From: Rouxiella aceris
GTDB taxonomy: Bacteria; Pseudomonadota; Gammaproteobacteria; Enterobacterales; Enterobacteriaceae
Direction of reading: 5' to 3'
Assembly: GCF_012933545.1 (NCBI RefSeq)
Contig: NZ_JAADJU010000005.1
Location: 370,121-434,120 of the forward strand
Length of the DNA stretch: 64,000 nucleotides
Made by a program: the position numbers and the translations under genes. This document shows positions 9,583 to 18,195 of the stretch, one piece after another; the first letter of the stretch is position 1, and each line of letters opens with the position of its first letter. The notes below the pieces were generated by a model that was given only the letters and a program-made list of their open reading frames with translations, did no database searches and was not told where the DNA came from.

Positions 9583-10251
9583 TTACAAGCCACGCGTGCG
9601 TCGCAGCGAAGGCAACATATCTTCAGGTTCAGGACGATGGGTATAGTCGGGGTTCACTTCGGCATAAATAATGTTACCTTCCTGATCAATGACATAACGC
9701 GCCGGCATCGGCAACGTCCAGCTTGCGTCTCCGTTGAAAATGGGCAGGTCGTTGTTCAGCCCCTTGTACAATTCGACCAAATAATCGGGTAAATTGAAAC
9801 GTAAACCAAATGCAGCAGCCACGCTGTTGTGTGGATCCGATAAAATCGGAAAGCTAAGGTGATTTTGGCGCACAGATTTGCGGCTGTTGGCTGCTGTTTG
9901 CGGTGAAACGGCGATTAAATTAGCCCCCAGCGCCTGGAATGCCGGGAGCGAGTTCTCCAGCGCCTGCAGCTCCATATTGCAATATGGGCACCAAACGCCA
10001 CGGTAGAAACTCAGTACTAGCGGGCCTTTTGTCAGCAGTTCGGCTGACGACACCGGATTGCCCTGCGGATCATTTAGCGTGAACAGCGGCGCCTTGTCAC
10101 CCGCCATCAGTGCTCGATCTGTGGCAGCGGAGTCAATTAATTCCTGAGTAGCACGCCGCATGGTCTCGATCACCGAAGGAGGCACGTTATACGGGGGTTT
10201 CCCTGCTTCAAAGTCAGCCTTGAAGGCGTCGAGTTTTGCTTGCAATGTCAT
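9583..10251 (-). CDS. Peroxiredoxin-like (AhpC/TSA) family protein
   Basis: 222 residues with a thioredoxin-fold core and the active-site segment FYRGVWCPYC (Cys88 and Cys91, a CxxC rather than the usual peroxiredoxin TxxC). Members of this group are thiol peroxidases or thiol-disulfide enzymes. It sits between a GST gene (85 bp upstream) and an SDR gene (50 bp downstream) in one leftward cluster, consistent with peroxide or electrophile defence. The vicinal cysteines could make it more reductase-like than a classical peroxiredoxin. Confidence 0.87.
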   Translation of the reverse strand: MTLQAKLDAFKADFEAGKPPYNVPPSVIETMRRATQELIDSAATDRALMAGDKAPLFTLNDPQGNPVSSAELLTKGPLVLSFYRGVWCPYCNMELQALENSLPAFQALGANLIAVSPQTAANSRKSVRQNHLSFPILSDPHNSVAAAFGLRFNLPDYLVELYKGLNNDLPIFNGDASWTLPMPARYVIDQEGNIIYAEVNPDYTHRPEPEDMLPSLRRTRGL

Positions 10252-10335
10252 GATATTTTCCTGATTTATTAAAAGGTGGATGACGAAAATTGGTTTTGCG
10301 CCTTCTCCAAAATGCAGTGGCGCTCAATAAAGCTA

Positions 10336-10968
10336 TTAAAGTGGGGCGAGGGCATTAACTCGTTCTATCGCTCGCTGAACGGCGGGCCGAGCAGCCATTT
10401 CATCAAACCAGCGTGCCACATTCGGTGCCTCCGCCAGGTCTACACCGGCGAACTCACGCCGCCACAGCCAGCCAAAGTGCGCTATATCGGCAATAGAAAA
10501 ATCCTCTCCGGCAACAAAAGGGCGACTTGCCAGCACGCTATCAAGCATTTTTAAACTACGTGAGGCCTCCGCTGAAAAGCGCTGTATTGCAAGTGGCTGC
10601 GGCTCGGATGCCTGACGCTGAAAGAATCCGGCTTGCCCAAAGGCTGGACCCAATCCTGAAGCATGAAAGAACAATTGTTCGAATACACGCGCCCTTGCCG
10701 GGCCTGAAGCCGGCAAAAGTCTTCCGGTTTTTTCGGCAAGATAGATGAGGATTGCAGCCGATTCGGTGAGGACCAGCTTATCGGATGCGGTATCTGAATC
10801 GACAAGCACCGGCACTTTGCCGTTAGGGTTTAACGCAATGAATTCGGCTGACTTTTGTTCTCCTTTACGCACATTCACCGCATGCAAAACATACTCAAGA
10901 CCTAATTCTTCCAGTGCGACAGGCACTTTGATGCTGTTGGGTGTGGCAAATGCATAGACATCTATCAC
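10336..10968 (-). CDS. Glutathione S-transferase
   Basis: 210 residues, the usual GST length. The N-terminal thioredoxin-like domain (YAFATPNSIKVPVALEE, then NPNGKVPVL with the cis-proline) is followed by an all-helical C-terminal domain (FSIADIAHFGWLWR). It starts at GTG 10968 with AAGGA 7 nt upstream; no nearby ATG fits. It heads the leftward GST-peroxiredoxin-SDR cluster and is divergent from a LysR gene 123 bp away, its probable regulator. It conjugates or reduces electrophiles with glutathione; the substrate is unknown. Confidence 0.9.
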   Translation of the reverse strand: MIDVYAFATPNSIKVPVALEELGLEYVLHAVNVRKGEQKSAEFIALNPNGKVPVLVDSDTASDKLVLTESAAILIYLAEKTGRLLPASGPARARVFEQLFFHASGLGPAFGQAGFFQRQASEPQPLAIQRFSAEASRSLKMLDSVLASRPFVAGEDFSIADIAHFGWLWRREFAGVDLAEAPNVARWFDEMAARPAVQRAIERVNALAPL

Positions 10969-11091
10969 AGGCGTTTCCTTGTTTTGATTAATATCGGGTA
11001 AGTCCCGGCTCGTTGAATAACATATTGGCTGGCGTATAGAAGGAATGGTAGATATGCTCTGGTGATAACTACTATTCTTCGAAGGAATAAC

Positions 11092-11973
11092 ATGGATCGC
11101 TTTCAGGCAATGGCAACTTATCTACGTGTCGTGGATACGGGATCTTTTTCTGCTGCGGCCAGGCAGCTCAACATCGGCCAACCGGCGGTATCGAAAATCG
11201 TTGCTCAACTTGAATCCCGGTTGAAAACCAGTTTACTGACCCGTTCTACTCACGGCCTGACACCTACCGAGGCGGGGCAAAGATTTTATGAACGTGCACA
11301 GGTTGCCTTGCAGGAGGCGGATGAGGCTGAACTGGCCGCCCGAGGTGCAGGTAAAGGGTTGTCTGGAAAACTGCGTATTTCTGCTGCCACGACCTTTGCC
11401 AGGCTGCATGTCATACCTCATCTCCCACGTTTTCTTGATGAACATCCCGAAATGGATATCGATATTATTCTTGATGACCGTGTAATTGACCTAATTGCCG
11501 AAGGCATTGACGTATCGTTGCGCATGGGGGCTTTATCCGACTCCTCGGCCGTCGCGCGCAAGCTGGCCACCAGCCCACGTTCGGTGATAGCTACCCCGGA
11601 ATACCTCGCGAGAAAAGGGGAACCAATAACACCGGCCGAGCTGGCAGAACATGAGGCAATTCTTTATAACCCGCAGCCAAATCTCTGGTCTTTCACTCGT
11701 GAGGGAGCGGTTACCTCGACATCAGTTAACGGGCGTGTACGTGTTAGCGCCGCCGAAGGTCAGCGCGCTGCGGTGCTGAGTCATATGGGCTTATGTATTG
11801 CTTCCGATTGGATGTTTGCAGAAGAACTTAAAAGCGGGGCAGCCAAAAAGGTGCTGACTGCCTGGCAACTGCCGTCTATCGATCTGTGGGCTGTATTCCC
11901 CAATGGCCGGCTGGCAAGTGCCAAGGCACGCCAGTTCGCAGGTTTTGTTGAAAGCATAATGGCAGAAAAGTGA
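11092..11973 (+). CDS. LysR-family transcriptional regulator, divergent from the GST operon
   Basis: About 293 residues. An N-terminal winged HTH (MATYLRVVDTGSFSAAARQLNIGQPAVSK) is followed by the substrate-binding domain. ATG 11092 is preceded 5 nt away by AAGGA; the upstream in-frame ATG at 11062 has no such site. It belongs to the large group with MDRFQAM-type starts that usually control an adjacent divergent oxidoreductase operon, here GST-peroxiredoxin-SDR. The shared region 10969-11091 would carry the operator (inference). Confidence 0.9.
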   Translation: MDRFQAMATYLRVVDTGSFSAAARQLNIGQPAVSKIVAQLESRLKTSLLTRSTHGLTPTEAGQRFYERAQVALQEADEAELAARGAGKGLSGKLRISAATTFARLHVIPHLPRFLDEHPEMDIDIILDDRVIDLIAEGIDVSLRMGALSDSSAVARKLATSPRSVIATPEYLARKGEPITPAELAEHEAILYNPQPNLWSFTREGAVTSTSVNGRVRVSAAEGQRAAVLSHMGLCIASDWMFAEELKSGAAKKVLTAWQLPSIDLWAVFPNGRLASAKARQFAGFVESIMAEK

Positions 11974-12098
11974 GATTTAGTTATTCCTTTAGGGAATAGC
12001 TATTATCTAATATTGCGGCGATCCCATTTCCATTGGAATGGAATATTGTTGTTTCACGGCCAGTCAATTTCGACTGGTATCAACAAGGAATCGCGACC

Positions 12099-12866
12099 AT
12101 GTCAACGTTTGAAACCTACCGTAATGCTTTCTCCAACGCCCGTCTGACTCGCAAACCTAACGGTGTGTTAGAAGTGAAGTTCCATACCGACGGTGAGAAA
12201 CTGGTCTTTGATGGCCACACTCATGAACAGTTTGTTGCTTTGTTTCACGCTATCGGTGAAGACCGCGAAAACCGTGCCGTGATACTGACCGGATCCGGCG
12301 ATGCCTTTATGGATGCCATCAGCCCTGAAGGCTTTGATTTCTTCAGTCCACTCGGTTTCGACAAAATTCTCCGTGAAGGCAGAAAGGTTCTGAGCAACAT
12401 TCTCGATATCGAAGTTCCAATGATCACCGCTCTAAATGGCCCCGTATTGCTTCACAGTGAATATGCCCTGCTGACAGATATCGTGCTTGCCACGCCGGAA
12501 ACCGTCTTCCAGGACAAACCGCATTTTGAATTCGGGATTGTGCCTGGCGATGGCGTTCACATCCTCTGGCCAGAGGTTATCGGCTCGATCCGTGGTCGTT
12601 ATTTTCTGCTTACCCGCCAGGTCCTGGATGCACAGACCGCGAAAGAGTGGGGCGTGGTTAACGAAATTGTTAATGCAGATCAATTGCTTGCCCGTGCCCA
12701 TGAAATTGCCGACGGCATTGCTGCACTTCCGCCGCTGACTTCTCGCTATACCCGCATTGCGCTGACACAGCGCTTAAAACGCCTGATTGAAGAAGGTACG
12801 GGCTACGGTCTTGCCCTGGAAGGGATCAGCGCGGCCCAGGTTGCTCACAGTATGACTCGGCAATAA
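12099..12866 (+). CDS. Crotonase-fold enzyme resembling 6-oxocamphor hydrolase
   Basis: 255 residues, starting at ATG 12099 with AAGGAA at 12085-12090; the in-frame ATG at 12033 lacks a site. The segment FQDKPHFEFGIVPGDG followed by RGRYFLLTRQVLDAQTA matches, as I recall it, 6-oxocamphor hydrolase (CamK/OCH) from Rhodococcus, which splits a C-C bond in cyclic beta-diketones. The His in PHF and the Asp in PGDG, residues I associate with OCH catalysis, are kept. An ordinary enoyl-CoA hydratase would instead show two catalytic glutamates. It follows the LysR gene by 125 bp on the same strand and may be in the same metabolic unit. The substrate is not known. Confidence 0.72.
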   Translation: MSTFETYRNAFSNARLTRKPNGVLEVKFHTDGEKLVFDGHTHEQFVALFHAIGEDRENRAVILTGSGDAFMDAISPEGFDFFSPLGFDKILREGRKVLSNILDIEVPMITALNGPVLLHSEYALLTDIVLATPETVFQDKPHFEFGIVPGDGVHILWPEVIGSIRGRYFLLTRQVLDAQTAKEWGVVNEIVNADQLLARAHEIADGIAALPPLTSRYTRIALTQRLKRLIEEGTGYGLALEGISAAQVAHSMTRQ

Positions 12867-13045
12867 GCCCTTCAGGCGTTCGTTAATTACTTCCACAGGG
12901 TTAAATTGGACCCAATCTATTTGGCGGAGCCGCTGGTAATCAAGGGCTCCTGCTAGCGGATTGAGTAAACTAAACGTCATCATTAATTTCAGTGATTTGC
13001 ATTTATGCTACGCTTAAATTATCGGTTTCTTTTCGAGGTTTGTTT

Positions 13046-13102
13046 ATGTTAAAAAAATCAGTTAACTACCTTTATCATAAACTCATGTGCGTTCGCCATT
13101 GA
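13046..13102 (+). CDS. Possible leader peptide before the mscS-type gene
   Basis: An 18-codon frame (MLKKSVNYLYHKLMCVRH) with GAGG at 13035-13038, 7 nt before its ATG. It ends 89 bp before the channel gene and is followed by the small hairpin at 13116-13135 with a T-rich tail. The arrangement looks like a translated leader with an attenuator. No known leader is recognised, and so short a frame can arise by chance. Confidence 0.33.
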   Translation: MLKKSVNYLYHKLMCVRH

Positions 13103-13115
13103 CTCCGCTGATAAC

Positions 13116-13145
13116 CGGTAAGACAACGGTTACCGAGTTTTTATT
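13116..13145 (+). terminator. Possible attenuator hairpin before the mscS-type gene
   Basis: CGGTAA (13116-13121) pairs with TTACCG (13130-13135) around an 8-nt loop, then AGTTTTTATT. An alternative pairing, AACCG with CGGTT, is also possible. The stem is short, so the terminator call is weak. Confidence 0.35.
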
Positions 13146-13191
13146 ACTGATCTGACAACCAGAGGTTGTTGACTGGAGATAAGGGAAAAGA

Positions 13192-14274
13192 ATGCTAATG
13201 ATATTCGATGAGTTATCTGGTGCTCCAATTTGGGTGCCTGCCGTATTACTCGTCACTCTCTCACTCGCACTGGGGTTCCTGGCTCGATTTATACTTCTCA
13301 GGTTCATCCACTACTGGCAGGATCGTGACCGAAAGCTCTTCAAATCACTTGAAAAACACCTTCGTGGATCAATGTTTCTTTTCATTCCCTTACTGCTGAT
13401 AAATGTAGGGGTTAATTATATTAACATTCAACCAAACTCCCTTGAATTTATTACATCCGCTCTGAATGTTTTTATTATATTATCATTTTGCTCCATTTTA
13501 GTTCGATTGATTAATGTCGTGCAGGATATGCTTTTTATCCGCTATGATATTAATCTTTCGAATAATCTTCGTGCCCGTAAAATTCGTACTCAGATAATAT
13601 ATGTAAAAAAAGTCGCCATTGTACTATTGGTGTCATTCGGTCTTACTCTGATACTTCTCAGTTTTCCCGGTTTTCGAAAATTCGGCACGACAATCCTGGC
13701 AGGCGCCGGGGTTGCCGGAATAATCATTGGGTTTGCCCTGCAGAAGTCGCTTGTCAACTTGTTTGCCGGGATTCAGATAGCCTTTACGCAACCTATAAAA
13801 ATTGATGATGCTGTAGTCGTCGAAAATGAATGGGGCTGGATTGAGGAGATAAACCTGACTTATGTCGTTGTGCGTATCTGGGACCTGCGTCGGCTGATCC
13901 TGCCCATTACATACTTTACAGAAAATCCTTTCCAGAACTGGACGCGTAATAACGCACAGATATTAGGCTCTGTTTTTCTTTACCTCGATTATTCCATGCC
14001 ATTAGATCCTCTCCGTAAGCATTTTGAAAAAGTCCTCAGTGAAACAAAACTCTGGGATCAACAGACTCAGGTGCTCCAGGTTACCGACACTACTGACAAA
14101 ACCATGACCATCAGATTATTGATGACTGCACAGAATTCCCCAACGGCCTGGGATTTACGCTGCTACGTGCGCGAAAAAATGATTGAGTTTATTCAGCAAA
14201 ATTATCCCCAGAGCTTTCCTCAGGTGAGAGCTACACTGAACGATTCGGTGTTTGAAAGTTCGAAAGGTCAGTAG
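13192..14274 (+). CDS. Small-conductance mechanosensitive channel, MscS family
   Basis: 360 residues with about four or five N-terminal membrane helices. The MscS pore segment and beta domain follow: GAGVAGIIIGFALQKSL and GIQIAFTQPIKIDDAVVV, then NWTR near residue 255. It is a medium-length paralog, longer than E. coli MscS (286 residues). It releases solutes when membrane tension rises. The ribosome site is GGAGATAAGG before ATG 13192. Codon use is more AT-rich than in neighbouring genes, which suggests a different history. A short leader frame precedes it. Confidence 0.9.
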   Translation: MLMIFDELSGAPIWVPAVLLVTLSLALGFLARFILLRFIHYWQDRDRKLFKSLEKHLRGSMFLFIPLLLINVGVNYINIQPNSLEFITSALNVFIILSFCSILVRLINVVQDMLFIRYDINLSNNLRARKIRTQIIYVKKVAIVLLVSFGLTLILLSFPGFRKFGTTILAGAGVAGIIIGFALQKSLVNLFAGIQIAFTQPIKIDDAVVVENEWGWIEEINLTYVVVRIWDLRRLILPITYFTENPFQNWTRNNAQILGSVFLYLDYSMPLDPLRKHFEKVLSETKLWDQQTQVLQVTDTTDKTMTIRLLMTAQNSPTAWDLRCYVREKMIEFIQQNYPQSFPQVRATLNDSVFESSKGQ

Positions 14275-14384
14275 TTAATCGTGCTGCGTGAGCACCAGGA
14301 CAACTGAACTTCTGCTTCACGTTTTTCGCCGTCAGAAAGAGTAACCACGGACAATAACGAATTTTTAGCCGACTTCAAACGCAC

Positions 14385-14419
14385 AAAAATAAAAGCCCGC
14401 GCAGCTTGGCTCACCGGGC
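14385..14419 (-). terminator. Probable terminator of the RpiR-family gene
   Basis: Read on the - strand, GCCCG (from 14415-14419) pairs with CGGGC (from 14395-14399), followed by a T-rich run (complement of 14385-14394). The loop is long (15 nt). Confidence 0.4.
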
Positions 14420-14458
14420 AGCAAATCTTGGAGATAACAGATTCTGCCACTATGGGGT

Positions 14459-15352
14459 TCAACTTTTTTTCCCGCCGAGTTTAAGGCCACGCTTAAGTTC
14501 GTGCATGCGCTTCATTGACTTAATCGTCCGTTGCGAGGCCGAGGTTGCCACAGACAATACCAACATTTCCAGGCAAACTAACACCGTACCATGCAAGGGC
14601 ATTCGGTCGTTTTCCGCACCGCGCGGCACATTGATAAGCACATCAGCTTCTCGGGCAAAATTTGACTCCAATGCGCTGGTCAGCACAATAACAGGGATGC
14701 CGAGTCGTTTCGCTTCACGCAATGTCGTCATTCCTTCACTGTGTGGAGACTCCTGTACCATCATCAATAAAACGTCGCCACGTTGTAGCGCCAGCAACTG
14801 TTCCGCCAGCCCAATACTGGTTCGGTTCAGTGCATAGGCAGATAGCCCAATTCGATTAAACAGACGCGCAGTATAATCCGCCAAGATGCCTGAAGCGTTG
14901 AGGCCGAATATTGCCGCCTGACGCGCATCTTGCAACAGCGCAACCGCCTGGGACAAGGCATTACGGTTATGCGTTTCCCCCAGAACTGTGCAAGCATGTT
15001 TGTGGCTCTCGAGCACATAATCGATACTGAAATTAATATCGGGGGTTAATTCTTTTACCGTGGCGTGCATCTTTTCTTCGGAATTAATAACAGGTTCAAA
15101 CCACTGCTTTAACGTTTTTTTCAGGTCAAGTAATCCGGCAAAGCCCAATGCCTGGACTGCACGTACTACCGTAGCGTCAGAAGTGTTGACGGCGGCGGCA
15201 ATTTCCAGTGCCGTCAAGTCCAGTACGGCATTACGGTTTTCATCAATGTAATGCAATACCGTTTGTAATCGCGGAGAGAGGGTTGGCGCTCGGGTGCTCA
15301 GACGTTCGCCATAAATATCAACTCGATTTTTATTCTTTTTCGGTGACTGCAT
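14459..15352 (-). CDS. MurR/RpiR-family transcriptional regulator with SIS domain
   Basis: 297 residues. The N-terminal RpiR-type helix-turn-helix (LTALEIAAAVNTSDATVVRAVQALGF) is near residues 43-70. It is followed by a SIS sugar-phosphate-binding domain from about residue 125 (IFGLNASGILADYTARLFNRIG and MMVQESPHSEGMTTLREAK). Family members usually sense phosphosugars and repress a nearby catabolic operon, but no such operon is adjacent here. The rightward neighbour is a siderophore receptor more than 500 bp away, so its target is uncertain. Confidence 0.9.
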   Translation of the reverse strand: MQSPKKNKNRVDIYGERLSTRAPTLSPRLQTVLHYIDENRNAVLDLTALEIAAAVNTSDATVVRAVQALGFAGLLDLKKTLKQWFEPVINSEEKMHATVKELTPDINFSIDYVLESHKHACTVLGETHNRNALSQAVALLQDARQAAIFGLNASGILADYTARLFNRIGLSAYALNRTSIGLAEQLLALQRGDVLLMMVQESPHSEGMTTLREAKRLGIPVIVLTSALESNFAREADVLINVPRGAENDRMPLHGTVLVCLEMLVLSVATSASQRTIKSMKRMHELKRGLKLGGKKS

Positions 15353-15720
15353 TAGTGACCCTCCCTATTTTTCTTATTTGATACCACGTGCCGACCAATC
15401 GCACTTCTCTTGCGGATCGTTGCGTTGATAACCTCGCATGAGGCTCTGTTACCAAGCCATCAACATGTTAGAGCGTAATAATTATCCATTCTGCGGCGAT
15501 TATGTGTCGCTGAAATGTAGTAGTCAAGATAGGGGGGGGCTCGGCAAAAGAAGATAACCAGATGCTTTAAAGGTTCATTTTTTTTAATGTTTTGCATTTA
15601 ATTTATTGAAATAAATGGGTTTAATCAAATCAAGTGCCTGTGCGCAAAGGTCAAGAAAAGCAGAGAGGAAGCTGTAGTAAATAAGATAAATATTGTGTTT
15701 ACTACTACAAGCTTTCATGT
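15353..15720. other. Intergenic region between RpiR regulator and siderophore receptor
   Basis: No gene is visible. It contains a run of eight G near 15531-15538 and an inverted repeat, GTAGTAAA (15674-15681) facing TTTACTAC (15698-15705), that may be an operator or an RNA hairpin in the receptor leader. Divergent promoters must lie here. Confidence 0.4.
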
Positions 15721-15739
15721 TGGAATGATTATCAATTAC
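15721..15739 (+). promoter_or_regulatory. Candidate Fur box of the TonB-dependent receptor
   Basis: The 19-mer TGGAATGATTATCAATTAC matches the Fur consensus at 12 of 19 positions by my alignment, including the core AATGAT-ATCA. It lies about 140 bp before the receptor start, as expected for iron repression. Confidence 0.5.
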
Positions 15740-15878
15740 ATTAGTGAATGCGTCTTGTCTCATTTGAATAATGGCCTTGATGTTCATGCGTTGGCGCTCG
15801 ACATGAGCCCGAACCGTGCCTGGATTGATCTAAACATAAAAATACAATCTTTGATAAAAGCCTGGGAAAACAGCAGAA

Positions 15879-18011
15879 ATGAATCAAAATAAAAATGTTC
15901 AATACCGTATGCCTGTCTTGGGGAAAATATGGCTTGCGGTGTGTAGTGGTGCGTTAATTTCGTCTGCCAGCAGCTATGCCGCTGACAAAACAGAGGTTTT
16001 AACGGTAACAGCCACAAGTAAAACAGAACAGACTGACGAGGGGTATTCCAGTCCGGCCACCTCGGTTGCCAGTAAAACGCCCACCTCTAAACTTAATGAA
16101 GCGCAGTCGATAAGCGTGGTGACCAATAAACAACTTGAAGATTATCAGTCCGGTAATTTGTCTGACGCGATGCGCTTCGTAAGTGGCGCTGCGCAAGCCA
16201 ATACACTGGGCCAGACGGAAGATGGTATTGTTCGTCGAGGATTTGGCTCTAACTCCGACGGCTCGGTATTCCGTGATGGTATCCGTAGCAGTCAGGGACT
16301 CAATCTTGATGCCACAACAGATCACGTCGAAGTATTAAAAGGATCTTCTTCTCTGCTATACGGTATTTTGAATCCGGGCGGGATGATCAATGTCGTCAGT
16401 AAAAAGCCGCAATATGAATGGCATACGATCGTTGGTGGCCATTACAACGGCACTGGCGGCGGAGCGGGAAATATAGATATTACCGGACCACTGGGTAACG
16501 GTTTTGCTTTCCGCTTGATTGCCGAAAAACAGGACCAGAATTATTGGCGCGGATACGGCAACGAAAAACATAATTTGCTAGCGCCGTCATTACAATGGTA
16601 TGGCGATAAAGCCAGTTTTAATATTAGCTACGAAAGTTTCCAATATGATATTCCGTACGATCGCGGCACGGCATTTATTAATGGTAAGCCGATAAATATC
16701 GGTTATAAGAGCCGCCTGGATGATTATTCAAACCATGCATGGGGACGCAATCAGACCTTTAGCTCTCACTGGGATTATCAGTTCAATGACATTTGGTCGA
16801 CCCGCGTTACAGTCGGTTTGAACCAGCGCCAATATAATAGTAATACCGTTACTACCACGGCGATTAATGCAACCACAGGCGTTGTCAGTCGGCGCGCAGA
16901 TGCCTTTCGCGGTTTTAATCACCAAACAAAATATGTTTCATGGGATGCCATCGGGACACCTGAAATCTTTGGCATGACGCATAATATGGTCTTCGGCACC
17001 GATTATGAAATGAATCAAACCTACCGGGCTCACGCCTATAATGGCAAAACGAATACCGATTTCACCCTGAACAACCCGGTCTATGGATTGCAAACCGTCA
17101 CCAACAGCAGCACGGAAAAAACGTCGGACAAAAATTTACTAAACCGCATCCACAATCGCTCGGTATATCTCAAAGACAGCATCGAGTTGACGTCCCACTG
17201 GACCGCCGTGGCCGGTGCCCGTTATCAGCATTATGAACAGCGCGAATCAAAAGGCGATCCGTCCACGCTGAGCTACAGCAGTGAAGGCAATAAGTTTTTG
17301 CCTCAAACAGGGCTCATTTATAAACTGACGCCGAACGTCTCTTTCTACGGCAGCATGAGTAAGTCATTTACACCTTCCACCAATCCTGACGACGGCGGAA
17401 ACGTGGAAGCACCAGAACAAGGAACCACTTATGAAATCGGCAGTAAGTGGCAGATGACACCAGCGTTATTGACGACGGTCGCCCTTTACCGTATTGATGA
17501 ACATAATGTTGCCTTGTCACTCAATGGTGACACCTATGCCGTGGATAAAGCCCGTTCCAGCGGAGTTGAAGTGGAAGTCAATGGCGAGATTTATCCGGAA
17601 TGGGATATAAGCGCAAACTATAGCTACGACCAGGCTGAAATCGTTAACGATAAGACTAACGCGGATAACAATGGTAACCGTCTGCAAAACGCCCCACGTA
17701 ATTCAGGAGCGTTATATTTAAGCCATGATGTAAGGTTGTCTGGGCTGCCAGGTAGTTTCCGTATCGGCGGCGGTGTTCGATATGTCGGCACCCGTGCCGG
17801 TGATCCGAACAACAGCTTTACCCTGCCAGCGTACACCGTCGCAGACAGTTTTATTGGTTGGGATAATCAATTGCTGGGTAAAAAGACCCATGTACAACTA
17901 AATATAAACAATCTTTTCAACAAGGAATATTACACCTCTAGCGGCGGTAACTTACGCGTTGCCGAAGGTGAAACGCGCAACGTGGTACTCAGTACAAGTG
18001 TTGAATTCTGA
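15879..18011 (+). CDS. TonB-dependent siderophore receptor
   Basis: 710 residues, outer membrane. A signal peptide (about 1-34, ending SSASSYAA) is followed by a TonB box EVLTVTA (39-45), a plug domain (SISVVTNKQLEDYQSGNLSDAMRF through EVLKGSSSLLYGILNPGGMINVVSKKP), and a 22-strand barrel ending in the aromatic-terminated strand NVVLSTSVEF. This is the FhuA/FoxA/FpvA hydroxamate-type group; the siderophore cannot be named. No biosynthesis or inner-membrane ABC genes adjoin it, so it probably scavenges a foreign siderophore. A Fur-like site upstream supports iron regulation. The ribosome site is weak. Confidence 0.93.
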   Translation: MNQNKNVQYRMPVLGKIWLAVCSGALISSASSYAADKTEVLTVTATSKTEQTDEGYSSPATSVASKTPTSKLNEAQSISVVTNKQLEDYQSGNLSDAMRFVSGAAQANTLGQTEDGIVRRGFGSNSDGSVFRDGIRSSQGLNLDATTDHVEVLKGSSSLLYGILNPGGMINVVSKKPQYEWHTIVGGHYNGTGGGAGNIDITGPLGNGFAFRLIAEKQDQNYWRGYGNEKHNLLAPSLQWYGDKASFNISYESFQYDIPYDRGTAFINGKPINIGYKSRLDDYSNHAWGRNQTFSSHWDYQFNDIWSTRVTVGLNQRQYNSNTVTTTAINATTGVVSRRADAFRGFNHQTKYVSWDAIGTPEIFGMTHNMVFGTDYEMNQTYRAHAYNGKTNTDFTLNNPVYGLQTVTNSSTEKTSDKNLLNRIHNRSVYLKDSIELTSHWTAVAGARYQHYEQRESKGDPSTLSYSSEGNKFLPQTGLIYKLTPNVSFYGSMSKSFTPSTNPDDGGNVEAPEQGTTYEIGSKWQMTPALLTTVALYRIDEHNVALSLNGDTYAVDKARSSGVEVEVNGEIYPEWDISANYSYDQAEIVNDKTNADNNGNRLQNAPRNSGALYLSHDVRLSGLPGSFRIGGGVRYVGTRAGDPNNSFTLPAYTVADSFIGWDNQLLGKKTHVQLNINNLFNKEYYTSSGGNLRVAEGETRNVVLSTSVEF

Positions 18012-18081
18012 GGCTGAAGTCTTATCAATAATTGAAAGACGTAGCTAACCGATTACGATTAAACCCGTATTTAAACGTAGT

Positions 18082-18109
18082 AGTGTCCCTGATTATATTC
18101 AGGGACACT
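18082..18109. terminator. Hairpin after the siderophore receptor gene
   Basis: A perfect 11-bp stem, AGTGTCCCTGA (18082-18092) with TCAGGGACACT (18099-18109), and loop TTATAT, 71 bp after the receptor stop and between convergent genes. There is no T-run, so it may terminate weakly or mark an RNA 3' end. Confidence 0.5.
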
Positions 18110-18195
18110 CACCGGGGTGCTAGTTGCTCACTCTTTTTAGTAGTCAACTAAAACTGGCCGGATATTGCATAACTGCCAGGAAAAATATTACCCAT

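Noticed and set aside
15695..15892. 65-codon + strand frame overlapping the siderophore receptor start
   Set aside because: It covers the Fur-like site, lacks a ribosome site, and its product matches nothing I know.
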